A stretch of 64,000 nucleotides of DNA. It comes from Chlamydomonas sphaeroides. Taxonomy: Eukaryota > Chlorophyta > Chlorophyceae > Chlamydomonadales > Chlamydomonadaceae. The stretch covers positions 124,001-188,000 of the forward strand of contig BDDC01000011.1 in the NCBI GenBank assembly GCA_001662425.1. The letters run 5' to 3'. Each line of letters opens with the position of its first letter. The stretch's first letter is position 1. A model generated the notes under the pieces. The model searched no databases. It saw nothing but the letters and a program-made list of their open reading frames with translations, and had not been told where the DNA came from. Shown here one piece after another: positions 1-12,176 of the stretch. A program made the translations under genes and the position numbers.

Positions 1-97
1 CACCTGTTCCGATTACACGGGCGGTTGAAGATGATGGCCCAAATAAAGTAATTCTCCTGTTTACTGCGGGTTTGTTAGCGATCGCAGCGTAGCAGCC

Positions 98-3000
98 ATG
101 TTGCAGTCGGCAATTTCATTCTGTGCGACGCCGCTGGGCGCTCTGTGTGTCACGCTGCTTTGCATCGTAAGTAGCTTTCTTGGTTGCAGTCAGCCCAAGG
201 CGCTTGTGCAAGTCTTGCGTCACGGGATGCGCTAAGGCCGCAAACTTGTTCGCAGATCACCTGGGCTGGCTGGTATCCCCTACAACGATGGCGCTTAAGG
301 CAATTTCCAGGTGCAATGCTGAGTTCACAGGTTGGGCATGAGCGAGTTATTGCTGCCCATCCTCACGCAGTGCAGCCGCAGCTCGGGGTTTGCGTAAGGA
401 CACGAACAAAGAGGTTAACCTGTCTTGCCTCATGCCCATGTTCGCTGGCTGGGGGTCTGAAGGGGTCAACCTGGATGTGTACCCTACGGCTCGCCCCTAG
501 GTCCCTTTGGCCTGCCCTTCCTGGGCAACCTGCCGGCCATTGCTCAGGGCGACCTTACAAATTTCATGACGGAGGTCTCCATCAAGTACGGCCCCGTGGC
601 TAAGGTGCGGCACCTTCCCGGCCGGATCCTGCCAGGCGGCCGTCTCCGGTCCTGCCAGGTGGCCAATTGATCGCTCCTCCGTTTGCGGCTGGCCTCTCGC
701 AGTTCTGGTTCGGCACGCGGCCATGGATCCTGATTTCGGACCCAGACACAATTCGGTGCGCTCCTCACATGATATCAGCGGACCGGACGCTGCACGCTGC
801 CCCCTTCTCGTCATCGCCTTGCACCCGCCTGCCCGACCTCCCGCCTGCCTGCCTATCCTGCCCTGTGCTGTCATTGCCTGGCGCCGCTACGCCTGCCCCA
901 CAGCAAGCTCATGTGTCGCTGGTCATCGCGGCCCGCTCGCATGGAGGACCACTTTCACGTCATGACCGGCCACAACCGGGACGTGGACCAGGTGGGGTCC
1001 CAAGGTCTTGCCGCGGAGCTGCCTGTTATGCTATCAACCTAAAGTGCAAGCTTCTAGGGAGCATCATAGGCAGCCGCTAGGACGGCTTCCTGACGCTGGC
1101 GGAAGATAGACTGCGTGAGGCCCCGGGGCCGTGGGGACGACGCCATCCCGGTCATGCAGCCCCGGTCAACTGCTGACGCGGTGGCAGGGCGAACGGCACC
1201 CTGGCTGTGTGTTGTGTAGGGGCCTCGGGGCGTTGGCCGCTGCGGGCAAGGCCGAAGACTTGGATTGAGCGTGGGGCTACGGTGGGCCGTACGGTGCTGG
1301 ACACTGCCCAGGTCTGCCAGCAGGACACGATACATGGCAGCCGGCTAACGAATCGCCCCCGCTGCCCCTCCCCCGATGCACGGCGTACAACGGTTGCTCC
1401 GTACCACTGTATCATGTCCTACAGGCCAGCATCATCGTCTCCACGTGAGTCAGGTTGAAAGCTGGGTAATTCGATGGACGGCGGTTACAGCGATAAGCTT
1501 TTGCCTGGTTTGGTGGCTGGGGGTCGAAACTTGTCCCTGCCCTGCCCTGCCCGTGTGCTGCGCGCTGCTGCGGCCGACCGCCAGGGGCGAGGTGTGGCGG
1601 CGGTCTCGGTACGCCTTCGAGCAGATAATCATCCACCCGGCCAGGTGGGACACGGGTCAGCGCGCCGCTGCGAGGGGTGGAGGCGGGTGCCGCGAAGGGT
1701 GTTGTGGACGACGGGTTGTGACAGGCCTTGGTCGGCTAGTACCGGCCACCTGCAGTACACGTCTGGTTAGGAGGACATCATGACTCCAGGCGACCACCGC
1801 AAGCGCTGCGGAGGGAGCATGGGCGCCTGCTAGCAGTTGACCCACCCACTGCGGGGACGGCCCCAGGCCGCCGGGGATGGGCCAGCGCCAGGGCACAACT
1901 GGCTAGCCCCTTGGCGGGTGCGTGGCCCGACTGCGAGCCGCCAGCCCAGCCCCATACCAAACTGCCCGAGTGCCCGTCCAAAGCCTGCCTGCCAACCGTT
2001 ACGCCCTTTGTCGGCTTGTCCTATTCCTCGTCAGTTGGACACGAGCACCATTCTGCCCTGTCCTGGCGCGCCCTCCATCAAGAGTCCCTCCACCGTACCC
2101 CCTGCCCGTACGGCCCCCCACGCCCGCAGCCTCTCACATGCTCGTGTGCTACAGCTGCTTCAGTCCCAAATCCCGCCGGTCGCTCGGTCCGTTGCTGCCC
2201 ACATGCCCCAGCACTGTCGCGCCATCCAAGTCCACCCTTCCCTCGCCCTCCTCGCCCGAGCCCGCAGCCTTGCCTCTCACATGCCCGTCATGTCACGCTG
2301 CCTGGGCCGCTTCATGCCCCTCCTGGAGCGCCACGCAGCCAGCGGCGAGCCCCTGGACATCAACGGAGCACTGGGCGAGCTGTCCCTGGCCATGATGGGC
2401 GAGATCGCGTACGGGTGAGTGAGCGTACGGCGGGGGAAGGGTACCGTACCAAAGGTACGGAGTGACCGCACGGGTTGATGTCCCCTTGACATGGCCCTGG
2501 TGGCCGCCGTGCTTTTCCCTACGCCCACAGAGTCGACTTCGGCCTGGATGCGCTCGGCGATGGGGCGAAGGCCGGCGAGGGTGAGGCCGCAGCTTGCGGC
2601 GTTGGTTCTCAGGGTTCCTGGCTGCTCCCGGCCGCCGGGGCCCACCCTCGTCCCTCCGGGCTTGCATGCCCTCTGCGCAGGAGCCTGCCGGCGACCTGAG
2701 GCGCTCAGGCCAATGCGTCCGTGCCCTGCGCCATGCCTCGCCGCTAGCTCACACTCTGCGCGCTTTCACCCCACGCGCCAGGCGCCGGTAGTTCCGCTGG
2801 GCAGCAGCTGGCGGCCGCCTGCAAGGACATGTTTGCGACCATGCGCATGGAGAACGCCACCGCCTACCTTCCGCTCCAGGTACGGCACGACGTGTACGGC
2901 ACGTGTGCGACACTGCGTACGACAGTACGGCACACATGACTCGTGTGTGCGTTCGCCGCCGCCGCACCTCAGCAGCTAGCCCCTGCGCCGCGGACAGCTG

Positions 3001-5559
3001 AGCCGCAGCCCGCCAACGCCCACGCCCGGCCCCGCCCTTCCCGCCCGCAGCTCATGTTCCCCGGCGCCGCGCCGGCCATCCGGTGGCTTGCCGCTCGCCT
3101 GCCCGACGCGAAGCAGCGGCACGCCATGGCCGCCCGCACTCGCATGACCGACATCAGCACGCAGCTGATGCAGCAGTGGCAGGCGGAGAGGCGGGGCGAG
3201 GGCCAGGGAGCCGGCTCGGTGGAGGCGGCGGGTTTCAAGCAGGTGGGCTGTGGGTGGGGGTGCGGCTCTGTGAGCTCCAGCTTGCTGCTGTAGGCGAGCG
3301 GGGGCCAGCAGTCCTCACAGCTCCGCGCAACCCTTGCTCGCACGCTGCGGCCAGAACGCGCTCGCCGCCCTTCGTCGCCAAGCGGGCAAGCAAGGTTGCG
3401 ACTTGCAAGCGTGCATCACATCGCCTCACTTCCCACTGCCACACCCGCGTCGCACGCAGGTGGGCAGCGGCATCAGCGGCAGCTCCTTTCTGGCAGCCAT
3501 GATTGAGAGCCGCCGCGGCGCGCTCAAGGACTCGCACATGACCGACATCGAGGTACGGCAGCATGTGTCATGCCGTACATGCATCATGCCGTACAACCGC
3601 AGGCCGCTCGTGCCGGTTGACCGGTCCAGAGCCGTGCCGCGTCCCGCCTGCCCCCCGCCGCACCTGCAGCTTCTCGTTGCACCTCCAACACCCGCTCCTG
3701 GCACCCGCTTCTGCACGGCCCTCTGTCACGAGGTGCTGCGCCACGAGATCTGCTTACGGCATCCCCTTCCTCGTCTCCCTGCAGGTGGTGAGCGCCATGT
3801 TTGCCTTCCTGGGCGCTGGCTACGAGACCAGCTCCTCCTCCATCTCGACCGCCATCCACTTCCTGGCCACCCACCCCGAGGCGCAGGTGGGGCGCTGGGG
3901 CGTCCCGGGCGTACTGCGGCCCACACCGTCGCGCACAGGCTCGGGTCCGCGGTAGCCGGCCTGGACTGCTCCCTCTCCCGCCAACGTTCTCCGCCTCTCC
4001 CGCAACCCCCAGGCGCGGCTGGCTGCCGAGGTGGATGCGGTGGTGGGCGACAAGGAGCTCACACCCGAGCTGCTGGCTCAGGTGGGGGAGGCTGGCGAGG
4101 GCCAAGAGCACGATGATGAGGGGCGTGAGGGCCTGCGCGTGGCGCGGCGGGGTGCCGTAGGGACCGCGCGCGGCGCCTGCGCGACGCGAGAACGCCTCGC
4201 CCTCTCCGCGCCACCGGTGCACATATCTCACACCTCCGCATCCGTACTGCCCTGTACTGCTGTCGTGCACATTGTGCACAGCTGCCGTACCTGGACGCGG
4301 TGTACAAGGAGACGCTGCGGCTCGTGCCCAGGTGGGGCCGGTGTGGGAGCCCTGGGTCAGCTAGCGGGCAGCAGTACAAGTGTAGCACAACGTGTCCAAG
4401 TGGGGCTCGACCAGTGATGACGCTAGTAGTGTTGCAGAGAGTTTGGCCAAGCGATGGGAGCCATGCTCCACGCACCGCCAGCCCCGGTCCAGCAGCGCCG
4501 CAGGCCCGTGCCCCTGCGACCACGCCCCCGAGGCCCGGCCGCGCACCTAAAGCGCTGTCGCGTGGCGCTCGCCTCTGCGCCCATCCATGCGCGCCCTGCT
4601 GCCCCTCGCCCCAGCCTCACCTTCCTGTCGCGCGGCTGCAAGGAGGACATCGACCTGGGCGGCGGCCGCATCGTGCCCAAGTGAGCGCCGGCCGGCCTAG
4701 ACGGGTGCCTGACACGGGTTCTTTCAAGGCGGCGCTGGGCTTTGCTTCCCGCACGGGTGCATTTAAACGCATCCCTACTTTCTTCCTACGCACGACCAGC
4801 GCGTCACCAACCCGGGGCGCGCCGCATGCGGGGTGGAACTCTATTTCGGCCCCTATAAAGTTGAACACGGATGCCTGACACGCTGAGCTGATGTGGAGAG
4901 GGGCATGTGGTGCGTTGGCGGGCCCTATGGCCGCAATCAGCCTACCGCAACTGCGTTGCCCCGGTGCCCTGCCTGGTTACCCTCGTTGCCCCACCCTGCC
5001 CCCGCCTCCCAACCCGCGTGGCCCCCCTCCCCGCAGGGGCACCTACGTGTCGAGCCCCGTGTTCGCACTGCACCGCGATCCCGCCATCTGGCCGCAGCCC
5101 GAGGCCTTCCTGCCGCAGCGCTGGCTGCCCGAGGGAGAGACAAGCCTGGGCCCCACCCACCCGCACGCGTACTCGCCGTTCGGCATGGGCGCGCGCATGT
5201 GTGTGGGACACAAGCTGGCGACCCTGGTGAGAGATAGATGGAAACACGTGTTCGGCTTCGGGCACACGCGACAGGCTTCCGGCAGACACCTAGTGCAAGC
5301 ATGCGTTTGCGTCTGCGTGCAGACCTGCATACGCTGCTCTACTGTGCCGCCAACAACCTGCCGCCCACAATCTCTCTCTCTCTCTCACAACCTGCCTCCC
5401 TCCCGTACACAGATGGCCAAGATGGCGCTCGCTCGGATGCTGCGCCGCTTCACCTTCGCCATGGCGCCCCGGCAGCGCCTGCCCCTGCAGTACAAGACCG
5501 GCCTCACCTACGGCCCCGTGGACGGAGTGTGGGTCAATGTGGCGGCGCGAGGGCGCTGA
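98..5559 (+). CDS. Cytochrome P450 monooxygenase, paralog A (18 exons, 550 aa)
   Basis: Heme-thiolate monooxygenase, probably ER-anchored by its hydrophobic N-terminus (about residues 1-25). Exons: 98-166, 256-310, 501-604, 703-755, 904-991, 1425-1444, 1585-1644, 2268-2414, 2531-2580, 2782-2879, 3051-3242, 3460-3552, 3785-3886, 4013-4081, 4282-4331, 4615-4680, 5037-5226, 5413-5559. All phases join and total 1653 nt. Visible motifs: proline-rich hinge running into PFGLPFLGNL, C-helix GEVWRRSR (Trp134), I-helix AGYET (354-358), K-helix ETLR (410-413), FLPQRW, and heme loop FGMGARMCVG with Cys494 as iron ligand. Length is normal for a P450. Homologous exons in CYP-B and CYP-C support each splice site. 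The motifs resemble the CYP3/CYP5-like and plant CYP711-clan groups; the family is inferred and the substrate unknown. The start codon and exon 1 rest only on length, hydrophobicity and a GTAAGT donor. Confidence 0.93.
4706..4882. mobile_element. Small insertion in CYP-A intron 16, bounded by 11-bp direct repeats
   Basis: The 11-bp word TGCCTGACACG occurs at 4706-4716 and again at 4872-4882, bracketing about 155 bp inside the 356-bp intron. The bracketed DNA ends with a roughly 25-bp segment (4841-4868) that recurs nearly unchanged at 26506-26530. This fits a short non-autonomous element with a target-site duplication, but no terminal inverted repeat or coding capacity is visible. Confidence 0.45.
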
Positions 5560-6480
5560 GGCCTGAGGGAGGGCACGCGCGGCCAGCGGGCGTGGCCGGG
5601 GCTGCTGTGGCAAGAGGACGAGGCTGCGGTGCTGCGGAAGTAAGGGAAGGCCACGGAGACGGCGCTGCTGAGGCAAATGGAGCGAGGTGGAGGTGGGGGC
5701 ATCATCGAAGGGACCGTCAGGGAGGCGCTGCTGCGGGAAGAAGACAAGATTAGGACACGCTGGTTCTAAAATAAAAGAAGGCTGGGGTGTGCTGAAGATG
5801 ATTAGTACTGTAGCGCACGAGCGCGTGCATGCAGTTGACGTGACCCGTTGGCCTACGCTTTGCAATGGTTATCTGGCGACCCAGGTGCTCACACCCTGGT
5901 GATAAAATCATTGTGTCTCTTAACTTCGTCTCTCAACATAGAAATCCAAATGCCTGGACGACCGTTCACCCCTGCCCCTTGTAGCACCCTGTCCTGCCTG
6001 CTTGTCGCACCGGCAGTATATAGCGCATGTATGCACAGGCACAGCGCCAATGCTGGTCAGTTGGAGGCCCTGCGTTGAAAGTGCCGAGGGGGCTGCTGGG
6101 GAACTTAAGGGGCTACTCGCAGTCTCGCCGACACAGTGCCGAATGGTCAGGTAGGGACCTCCAGGCTTGCTTGCCCAAGACCATCAAGACCAGCAGATCG
6201 CTGCGAGCAGGACAAGTCACGTGCGCTCCTACAACTTCTACGACTATGATACTGGCCTGTCTCTCGTACGTGCGTATCATGCAGACCCATCGACAGCTGG
6301 GTTGTTCATATGAGGTGCCATGGGTTCCGCTTTCGATCCATCCATCATGATAGATGTCCCTCGCAGAAAGGAGACTATATGCGTACATGCACTTATACTG
6401 AAGTAAGCGTCCTTGTGGCGACTACCTGCACAATCACAAAGCGAAGCGACTCTCGCTCGGCCAACTAGACACGCACAAAC
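5560..6480. other. CYP-A 3' flank / intergenic, nothing recognised
   Basis: Contains the CYP-A 3' UTR and spacer. An AT-richer stretch near 5765-5780 (AATAAAAG) follows the stop codon by about 210 bp. No open frame with splice support was seen and no TGTAA polyadenylation word lies close to the stop. Confidence 0.4.
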
Positions 6481-6483
6481 TGC

Positions 6484-7430
6484 ATTACTGAGCGAGTCTA
6501 GGTAGGACTAGCCTTGAGACCGCTCGCCATGGCTCGTAGCCTGCCCGATGGCACTGTCTCAGATGAGCGTCGGCCATCGCCTGGGGGCTGCTCGGGGCCA
6601 GCAGCGAACGCGAACGTGGCGAGCGAGCGCCTGCTGCGCCTGGCGCATGACACTCAGCAGCAGGGAGATCAAGAAGCTGACCAGGAGCTTCTGCTAGGTG
6701 TGTAGGCGGCATTAGATGGGCTGGCTTGCTGGGGGGCCTACGCACGCACCGGACCATCCGCCGCACGCACCATGCATGCGTCCATCTATCCATCCGCCGC
6801 TCGCTTGCGTGCTCGCCTAAACGCCTCACCAAGCCTCCACGTGCCGATGCACCGACGAAGGTCCCTGCCGCCTGGCAGATGTGCCAATGAATTCACACGT
6901 GTTGCTGTTCAGGATTGGTGCGTGCGTACGTGCGTGGTAGATGGTTCTTTATTTGGTTGCTCGTCGAGCCACAACACAACGAACTTGCTTGGCCTCCCTG
7001 CCTGCACATGCCCGCGCGCAGCAGCAAGAGAGCAAGCCCAGAAGCAGCAGCATGCCGCACATGGCATCCACGGCAGCGACGCTGAGGTCATTGGCGACCT
7101 GCAGGGGCCTGCAGGAGGTGGTGGAGGCAGAGACCGCGGCGCCAGTAGCAGCGACGATGCCGATGACGGCTTTGGTTGCTGCTGCATTGGCAGCCTGCTT
7201 GATGACGGCAGTGACGAGCTGGGGGCTGCACGGACGGCGCTGCTGGCAGACTCTGAGGGGCGCCAGGTGCTGCAGCACCTTGCTGCGGCATGGTGGGCAG
7301 CAGGGCGGGTCGCCGCGCCAGTAGCTACCATACCACAGCAGGAGTTAGAGCTTAGAGGGCGTTCGTTACGTAGTAGTGAAGTCAGGCAACACGTACGCCC
7401 CCGCGAGGGTGTGTGCGGCGTTCATGTATG
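6484..7430. other. Ambiguous coding region upstream of the kinase
   Basis: Both strands carry open, compositionally biased frames here. On the plus strand one frame (about 7013-7420) gives an acidic, Cys-containing segment followed by an Ala/Leu-rich helix, and could be an N-terminal exon of the kinase that begins at 7616. On the minus strand a hydrophobic frame (7278 down to about 6950) could join another hydrophobic piece near 6700-6580 to give a small membrane protein. Splice evidence does not decide between them. Confidence 0.25.
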
Positions 7431-7615
7431 CTGCCCAGATAGAGAGCAGCCGAGCCATGTGCATGCATGTGACGCGCGAGTATGCATGGCCTGCCGCATG
7501 TCTGGATTAGCTGCTGGCCGCGTGCATGGGTCCGTGTCATACTGCCACGTGCTCCCTGCTTCCCCGCCCGCCATGCCCTCCCTCTCTCCTTACTGTGTGC
7601 GTGCACCGCGTTCAG

Positions 7616-10600
7616 CGTGCTGCTGGGCGACCCCCACATCAAGCGGCCGCAGCACCGCCTGGGCAGCGGCACGCAAGGGCCCGTGTACGCCAACAAGCTC
7701 CAGGACGACCGGGACGTGGCGGTCAAGGTGCTGGAGATCAAGATCGGCCAGGAGTACAACCTGCAGGTATGTAGGTGTTGCTTTCTCGACGAGCAAGGGT
7801 GCTGAATGAGCTGTATGTGCCTCGCTGCTGCTGCTTCTACATATCTGCTGTGCCGCGCGTGCTGCTTACATACCTTGCGGCGGCCACGGCATGTATGTAC
7901 AGGTGCTGCAGCGCGTCGAGAGCGACGTTCGCCGCAGCCAGAGCCTCCGGCACAAGCACATCGTGACAGTCCACGGTGCGCTCGCTCTGGGCTACGTGCG
8001 GGGCGCGAACGAAGATAATTGATGGATGGCGGTCCGCGCCACAAGCACAAGCACCCCGCCCGGCAGAGGACCCCGCACGCACCCCTAACCCGGCCCCGGC
8101 CCAGCCAGGACCTGCCCGCACCGCCCATGCCGCCTCCATGCACGTCGCCAGCCAGTGCATACCCGCCGCGCCCGCACTAGCTGCTGCTGGGCAACTGCCC
8201 GCGCAGCCCGCGTGCGCATTCGCTCGCTCTCCGTCCTGGCCGTATGCGCCTGCTTGATTGCCTGTGCAACCCACTCTATCTATATCTGTCATCAGGACTA
8301 AATGCGGAGTATCTGCGGGAGGCCGCGCTGGCAGCCGGGCTGTTGGAGCCGCAGGCGGCGGCGGGCAGCCAGCCGGCGGCCGTATCCCAGGCCCCGCCCA
8401 ACCAGGGGCGGCTGCTGGGCATCGTCATGGAGCGGTGCACGCTGGGTGAGAGACGTGCGTTCATTTGTTCGCGACGTACGGATGCGCTGGATGGCTTTGT
8501 GCCGCACGGCAACAGCCATGCAGACTGCCGTGCTGGGTCCTGCAATGAAGCCAGCAGTGCCGGCTGGGCGAGTGCCTTGCCGCAGCAGCAGGGGTGCACA
8601 GCAGCCGGGTCCCAGCAGCATGCGTGCGGCCGTGCGCAGGTAGGGGCGCTCAACCTCTGCATGCTCTGTCAGCCCGACCGGCCTCAGCTCATCTGCATTA
8701 ATTCACACGCCGGTCGACGCTGCCATGCCCTCCCCCTCTGCCCGCCCCCGCCCCAGGCTCACTGGGTTCGATGATGCCCCTGGTGAGTCCTCGGATAGGG
8801 GCAGGGCACGTATGACGAGGGGCCGTGGCTGGGTAGCAGCGCGCCGCCACAGAGCGGTCGACAGGTGCTTGCTTAATAGGCTAGCTTGCTTAGGGGCCTA
8901 TGAGGCGCGCCTCTCAGCCGTGGCGGTATGCGTCGAAAGGTTTTGGCCGTGCGCAAAAGGGTAGCCGTCGGGACGGGCAGCAGTCCCCGCGGCCCCGTGC
9001 GGCCACCCTGTACCGCAGTATGACACAATCCGATGACTCTTGCGCATGCGGAAATTGGCTAGCTGCGGATTCAAATTCTGTACACACTGCCATTATTGCG
9101 GCGCTCCCCGCTAGGGTCATCTACCACAGGGGAGCACAACCCGTCAGCGCCGTCAGTGCGCCCACCCTCCCGACCCGCCCTTCCGACAGCCAGCCTCACC
9201 CGCCCTTCCGGCCCGCCCTCACCCTGCCTGCAGGCCCGCACGGCGCACAGGCACCTGAGCCGCAGGTGCAACGGCAGCAGCGCAGCGGCCTGGCGCTTGT
9301 CGCTGCCGCCCTGGAATACGGGCGGCTTCGACCACGCCGTCGCGCTGGTCACCAGCTGGGGGCGCCGGCTGGAGGTGCGGCAGCGGAGGCGGGGCTTGGG
9401 GGCGTACGTGGGAGTGCGCAGGGGCCCATGGCCGGGCGAGAGGGCGGATCGGATCCGTACGCCCAGGAGTTGCCTAGGGGGCCTGCGTCCCTATCCCCAG
9501 TGCGCGTGCGTGTGCCTCGCTTTCCGCCAACCCGTGCTGCTCTCCTCGGCCTCGTTGCCGTTCCTCCCCTTCTGTAACGGCCGTCAGGTGCTGGCCGGCG
9601 CGGCCCTGGGCCTGGCCCACATGCACGACTGCTGTGGCATCTACTCGTGTGCGGGGTGCGGGCTGTTACCCGAGCTGGCTCATCACCTCCCCTTGCATGC
9701 CCCCACGCACCTGCCTCAGGTGCTACACGGCGCCGCCCAGGGCCTGGCCCACATGCACGCCGAGGGCGTCCTCCACCTCGACTTCAAGTCCAGCAACGTG
9801 CTGCTCGCCCAGGAGCACCTGTCCGACGGCCGCCGCGAGTGGGTCGCAAAGGTGCGGCGAGGGGCCGAGGGGTGCGAGAAGCCACCGGAATGAGGGCCTG
9901 TGTGCGGGGAGGGAGGGAAAACCCGGGCTGCATGGCAAAGGGAGGCGCTGGGCCCTGCGGCCCTCTCACCGCGGGTGCAACAGCCCTGGTGCCGCTGAGC
10001 CAGGCGGTCGCAGGTGGAGGGGGCCTCAGGCGTAGGGGGGCAATGAAACGAACACGCGAGGGCGGAACGGGGATAGGCGTGCCACGACACAGTACGGCAT
10101 CGGCAGAGTGCCGCCTGCTCACGCAACTAACAAGCAGCTCCCGACAGCAGTCATGCTGCTGGCCGCTTCTTGACGCGGCTACACCCCAACTCCGCTTGCC
10201 AGTCCATGGGGCGTCAAGCACGGGCGGGGGAAGAGCAGCGGCCCCCAAGGCGGTGTGGCCACCCGTGCCAAGGCCGGACCCTCTTTGTGGCTGCTGCCCC
10301 CCAAGAAAGCTCGCCAACAAGTCTGGCGTGAGGGATGACCCGCGCTGGCAGGCGCCCGAGGTGCTGGCGGGCAAAGAGAGCGGCCCTTATTCGGACGTGT
10401 TCAGGTGAGCCGGGCGGGCGTGCTCAGGGAGGGGCAGCACGCGTGCAGAGCCGCCTGCCGCGGCCCCCTGGCGGCCGCTGCCCCATCCCTGCCTGCCAAT
10501 CCACACGCTCCGTTGCCGCTTGCCCCTGCCTGCCCTCTCGCCCCCGCAGCTTCGGTGTGGTGCTGTGGGAGGTGGGTGTCGTACGGGGGCACGTGCGAGG

Positions 10601-11698
10601 TGGGGAAGGCGCGGGAGCTGCCATGCATACATGGCAGGCAGGGGCGGCCCGATGTCGTCTGGTCTGGACTGGGCACCCAGCCTCCCGCCCGCCGGCCCTC
10701 CCGCCCGCACAGCTCTCCCCCCAACCTGCCACGTGCCGGTCCCACCCCACCCATCCACCCCTGCACTCGCAAACCCCACAGCTGCCTGATTGCCTTCTGC
10801 CCTCCCTCGCCCCCTCCCCTCCCCCTCCCCTACCGTCCTCCCATCGCCAGCTGGTGACCCTGCAGCAGCCCTGGGAGCCGGAGCTGTCGCGCCTCCGAGA
10901 AAGGCAGGGCGAAAAGTACGACACCAGCGTCGAGCCCCTGCACCTCTTCAAGCTGCAGCAGGCAGGCAACCGGCTGGCCTTCCCAGCCTCCCTGTGGCCG
11001 ACGCCGCCGGCGCAGCAGCTGGCGCAGGTGCGCTTTGCGTGGATTGGGGCCGATGGGGGGAATGGACGGCCGCAGGGTAGCGCAGCCGGCCTCGGCAGCC
11101 ACGATGTGACGCGGCGCCGCTGCTGCTTGCATGGCGGGACAGCGGATCGCGGCCTGCCACTACTGCCACTGCCACCGCCACTGCCGCAACCCCGGCGGCT
11201 AACACCCCCCGGCCGCCTCCCAACGCGTGTGTCCGCTGTCGCTCGCCGCAGCTCAAGCAGCTGTGCGGCCGGTGCTGGTCCGTCGACCCCAGCCAGCGGC
11301 CCACCATGGCTCAGGTGGTGGAGGAGCTGGCCGGCCTGCAGCAGGTGGGCACACGGGCCAGATGCATGGGGGCGGGGCGACCTGCTATGTGGTGGGGATG
11401 GAGGGGGAGGGAAGGGGCATGGAGGGCCGCGCCATGCGTCCACACGGCTGACCACACGTATTGGCGGGCCCGTAACATACCCACGTGGCTGCCGCGCGGC
11501 TGCTGCGCCAGGGTGTGGCGCCGCCCTCCCGCCAGCCCTCATGTTTTGTATAGGTTCTATGTACCCATACGTACGTCGACATTGGGATTGTTAGAATGAT
11601 TTGACTCCATCGACTCCGACACGAGGGCTGCGCCTTCCTGGCCCATGCAGGCGGTGGCGGCCGTTGAGGTGGCCGAGGAGCTGGCTGTCGGTGTCTGA
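7616..11698 (+). CDS. Protein kinase-like protein (TKL-type), DFG motif degenerate; N-terminus not resolved
   Basis: Supported exons: 7616-7766, 7903-7975, 8296-8445, 8757-8782, 9234-9374, 9720-9851, 10310-10404, 10550-10571, 10851-11027, 11252-11344 and a possible last exon 11651-11698. Phases join throughout. In order they encode a glycine loop (LGSGTQGPVY), the VAIK-type lysine (DVAVKVLE), a hinge after IVMERCTL, the catalytic loop HLDFKSSNV (HxDxKxxN intact), the activation-segment end RWQAPEV, helix F YSDVFSFGVVLWE, and the subdomain XI arginine in DPSQRPT. Where DFG is expected the joined exons read KLANKSG, so the metal-binding Asp is Asn and F-G is K-S. It may be a pseudokinase, or an exon may be mis-spliced in my model. 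The lobe arrangement resembles the tyrosine-kinase-like families expanded in volvocine algae. Exon 1 of the domain enters in phase 2, so at least one upstream exon is missing from this model. Confidence 0.82.
9588..9627 (+). repeat. Partial duplicate of the kinase catalytic-loop exon (ghost exon)
   Basis: An acceptor-like CAG at 9585-9587 is followed by about 39 nt matching the start of the true exon at 9720 (translation VLAGAALGLAHMH against VLHGAAQGLAHMH). It then diverges before the catalytic HLD. It lies 132 bp upstream of the real exon in the same intron. If spliced in, it would remove the catalytic loop. Confidence 0.7.
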
Positions 11699-11886
11699 CA
11701 TGTTTGGCTCCCCTACTTAGTTTGGTACCGGTCTGGGTTCCGGGCCGAAAGCCCACCCGTAGGTGGTGTGGGAGGGGGTCCAGGGGGAAACGTACGGCTG
11801 TTGCTGCAGGTGCCGGGAGGAATAGGTATCCGCATCGGCCGCAGCAAGACGGATAAGTTTGGGAGGGGCCCTTGCTGTGCGTGCAG

Positions 11887-12176
11887 GAGGTTCCTGGCAG
11901 TGGGGCGCGCGTGATGCGTGAGGTGCGGCGGCACGTGCGGTTCCACATGGCGCTGGGCGCTGGGGAGTCGGCGCAACTATTCGTGGGAGGGCTGTGGGGC
12001 AGCGTGCCGGGCAACTGAAGGGCGCCATCACTGCACGGCTGGGTTCCCCGCTGGGGGAGCTCGCTTTGCAGCATCCGGAGCTGCTGATGCAGCTGCACCG
12101 GTTCTCAGCGCGTAGCAAGAGGCGCGGCGGGGCGGGGCCATTCCGGCATCAGAGGCGCGGGTGTCGAGAGACCTGA
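11887..12176 (+). pseudogene. Short coding-like fragment downstream of the kinase, frame broken
   Basis: After an acceptor-like GTGCAG at 11881-11886 a phase-0 frame encodes about 43 residues rich in Arg/His/Gly and stops at 12016-12018. A second frame overlapping from 11994 continues with an amphipathic, Leu-rich stretch to a stop at 12174-12176. It may be an alternative C-terminal exon of the kinase (phase 0 agrees with the donor after 11344) or a frameshifted relic. No family recognised. Confidence 0.3.
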
